NCBI GenBank assembly: GCA_002842935.1
Contig: PHEM01000159.1
Span: 1 to 7,235 of the forward strand
DNA length: 7,235 nt
Direction: 5' to 3'
From: Alphaproteobacteria bacterium HGW-Alphaproteobacteria-13
GTDB taxonomy: Bacteria; Pseudomonadota; Alphaproteobacteria; Sphingomonadales; Sphingomonadaceae
The notes beneath the pieces were generated by a model. It saw only the letters and a program-made list of their open reading frames with translations. It was not told where the DNA came from and searched no databases. Positions within the stretch are counted from its first letter, which is position 1. Each line of letters starts with the position of its first letter. Below are positions 6,792 to 7,235 of this stretch, piece after piece. The position numbers and the translations under genes were made by a program.

Positions 6792-6957
6792 TTCGCACCA
6801 AGCCGCGAAGCCACAAAGGGACTTATCCTCTCCGCTCGTGCTGAGCTTGTCGAAGCACTGTCCTTTCTTATGGCGTCAAAAGAAAGAACGGCCCTTCGAC
6901 AAGCTCAGGGCAAACGGGTGAGCATTATTTCTTCGTGGCTTCGTGGCTTGGTGCGAA
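6792..6957. repeat. 166-bp concentric palindrome between convergent genes
   Basis: Outer arms 6792-6818 and 6931-6957 are inverted copies matching at 25 of 27 positions. Each arm is three degenerate 8-mers: on the right CTTCGTGG, CTTCGTGG, CTTGGTGC. Between them lie 13-nt unpaired spacers on both sides, then a REPIN (6832-6917). Outer and inner palindromes share the same centre (6874.5). The element fills the space between the lysR stop (6791) and the end of the facing reverse-strand gene, so it may act as a two-way transcription barrier or terminator, though no T-run follows the arms. No gene is seen in 6792-6975. The motif recalls dispersed CTTCGTGG-type repeats, a resemblance from memory only. 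Confidence 0.85.
6832..6917. repeat. REPIN: inverted pair of REP-like palindromes, copy 2
   Basis: Two 38-bp arms (6832-6869 and 6880-6917) are inverted copies with 30 of 38 positions matching, around a 10-nt loop. Both contain the 15-bp core CTGAGCTTGTCGAAG (6841-6855) or its complement (6894-6908). As in copy 1 at 3208-3297, the left half closes with GTGCT/AGCAC (6838-6842, 6854-6858) and the right half with GCCCT/AGGGC (6891-6895, 6907-6911). Orientation is the same as copy 1; the loop is 10 nt shorter. Confidence 0.85.
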
Positions 6958-6960
6958 AAT

Positions 6961-6988
6961 CCTATTTCGCCGCCCCTATTTCGCCGCC
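6961..6988. repeat. Perfect 14-bp tandem duplication over a stop codon
   Basis: CCTATTTCGCCGCC occurs twice in direct succession, at 6961-6974 and 6975-6988. Read on the reverse strand, the upstream unit contains the last codons and TAG stop of the hydrolase gene. The downstream unit repeats them beyond the stop and out of frame. It begins 3 bp from the end of the large palindrome. Confidence 0.9.
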
Positions 6989-7235
6989 AGCGCCAGCAAC
7001 CGCGTCACCAGCGCCACGAACCTGCCGGTATCGACATTGGCGTCGGCATCGTTCCAGCTTGCCGTCACCACAAGCCATTTGCCGTCGGTCTTGCGCTGGC
7101 CGAGCAGGCTCATCGACAGCACCCCGTTTTCCGATCCGCCCTTATAGCCGAGATAGCGCCAGTCACTCCCGGCGACCGGTCCCACGCCGTTGTTGATCGC
7201 CATCGCCGCCATCGTCTCGCCGGAATCGCGGGCGC
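6976..7235 (-). CDS. Serine hydrolase / class A beta-lactamase-like protein, C-terminal part
   Basis: The reverse strand carries an open frame that ends at TAG (6976-6978) and stays open to the right window edge, giving 85 complete codons. An internal ATG at 7212 is not taken as the start, because the frame continues upstream (ARDSGET). The piece reads GSDWRYLGYKGGSENGVLSMSLL and then KWLVVTASWNDADANVDTGRFVALVTRLLALAAK. YKGGSENGV on a beta-strand, followed by a second strand and a final helix, matches the end of class A beta-lactamase-like serine hydrolases, with KGG in the place of the KTG box. The serine and SDN-type motifs, and any signal peptide, lie outside the window, so an antibiotic-resistance role should not be assumed; a housekeeping serine hydrolase is as likely. 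It faces lysR, with the 166-bp palindrome between them. Confidence 0.72.
   Translation of the reverse strand, partial: ARDSGETMAAMAINNGVGPVAGSDWRYLGYKGGSENGVLSMSLLGQRKTDGKWLVVTASWNDADANVDTGRFVALVTRLLALAAK

Noticed and set aside
6870..7196. Forward frame through the second REPIN and opposite the hydrolase
   Set aside because: It has repeat-derived and arginine/proline-rich translation without motifs, while the reverse strand shows a recognisable hydrolase C-terminus.

Overview
This GC-rich window reads as ordinary core chromosome of an alphaproteobacterium, most likely a sphingomonad (Sphingomonas, Sphingopyxis or Sphingobium type). The assignment rests on the wording of UvrC, LeuB and MetZ, the GC-rich third codon positions, and the intergenic repeat built around CTGAGCTTGTCGAAG, which I remember as very common in sphingomonad genomes. 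No database was searched. I see no phage, defence, CRISPR or RNA genes and no novel multi-gene system. The most unusual content is in the non-coding repeats.

Layout. Positions 1-50 hold a perfect 10-bp hairpin whose right arm is also the best ribosome-binding site for the first gene. Positions 51-3172 are a tight forward cluster: uvrC (nucleotide excision repair endonuclease), a PaaI-type hotdog thioesterase, and recO (recombinational repair), which starts at TTG inside the end of the thioesterase gene. Positions 3173-3324 are a gap filled mostly by an inverted pair of REP-like palindromes (a REPIN). Positions 3325-6791 are a second tight forward cluster: leuB (leucine biosynthesis, TTG start), metZ (methionine biosynthesis), apaG, and a compact GcvA-like LysR regulator that overlaps apaG by 4 bp. 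Positions 6792-6957 are a second REPIN, enclosed by a second pair of inverted arms that share exactly the same centre, so the whole 166-bp gap is one concentric palindrome. A perfect 14-bp tandem duplication follows, covering the stop codon of a reverse-strand serine-hydrolase/beta-lactamase-like gene that runs off the right edge.

How the genes fit together. The first cluster joins two DNA-repair proteins with a small thioesterase. The second joins branched-chain and sulfur amino-acid synthesis, with metZ 4 bp behind leuB and so no room for its own leader or riboswitch, and carries a co-directional LysR gene at its end. The two REPINs lie at the borders of the second cluster, one in the leuB leader and the other between the convergent lysR and hydrolase genes, where they could influence transcript ends.
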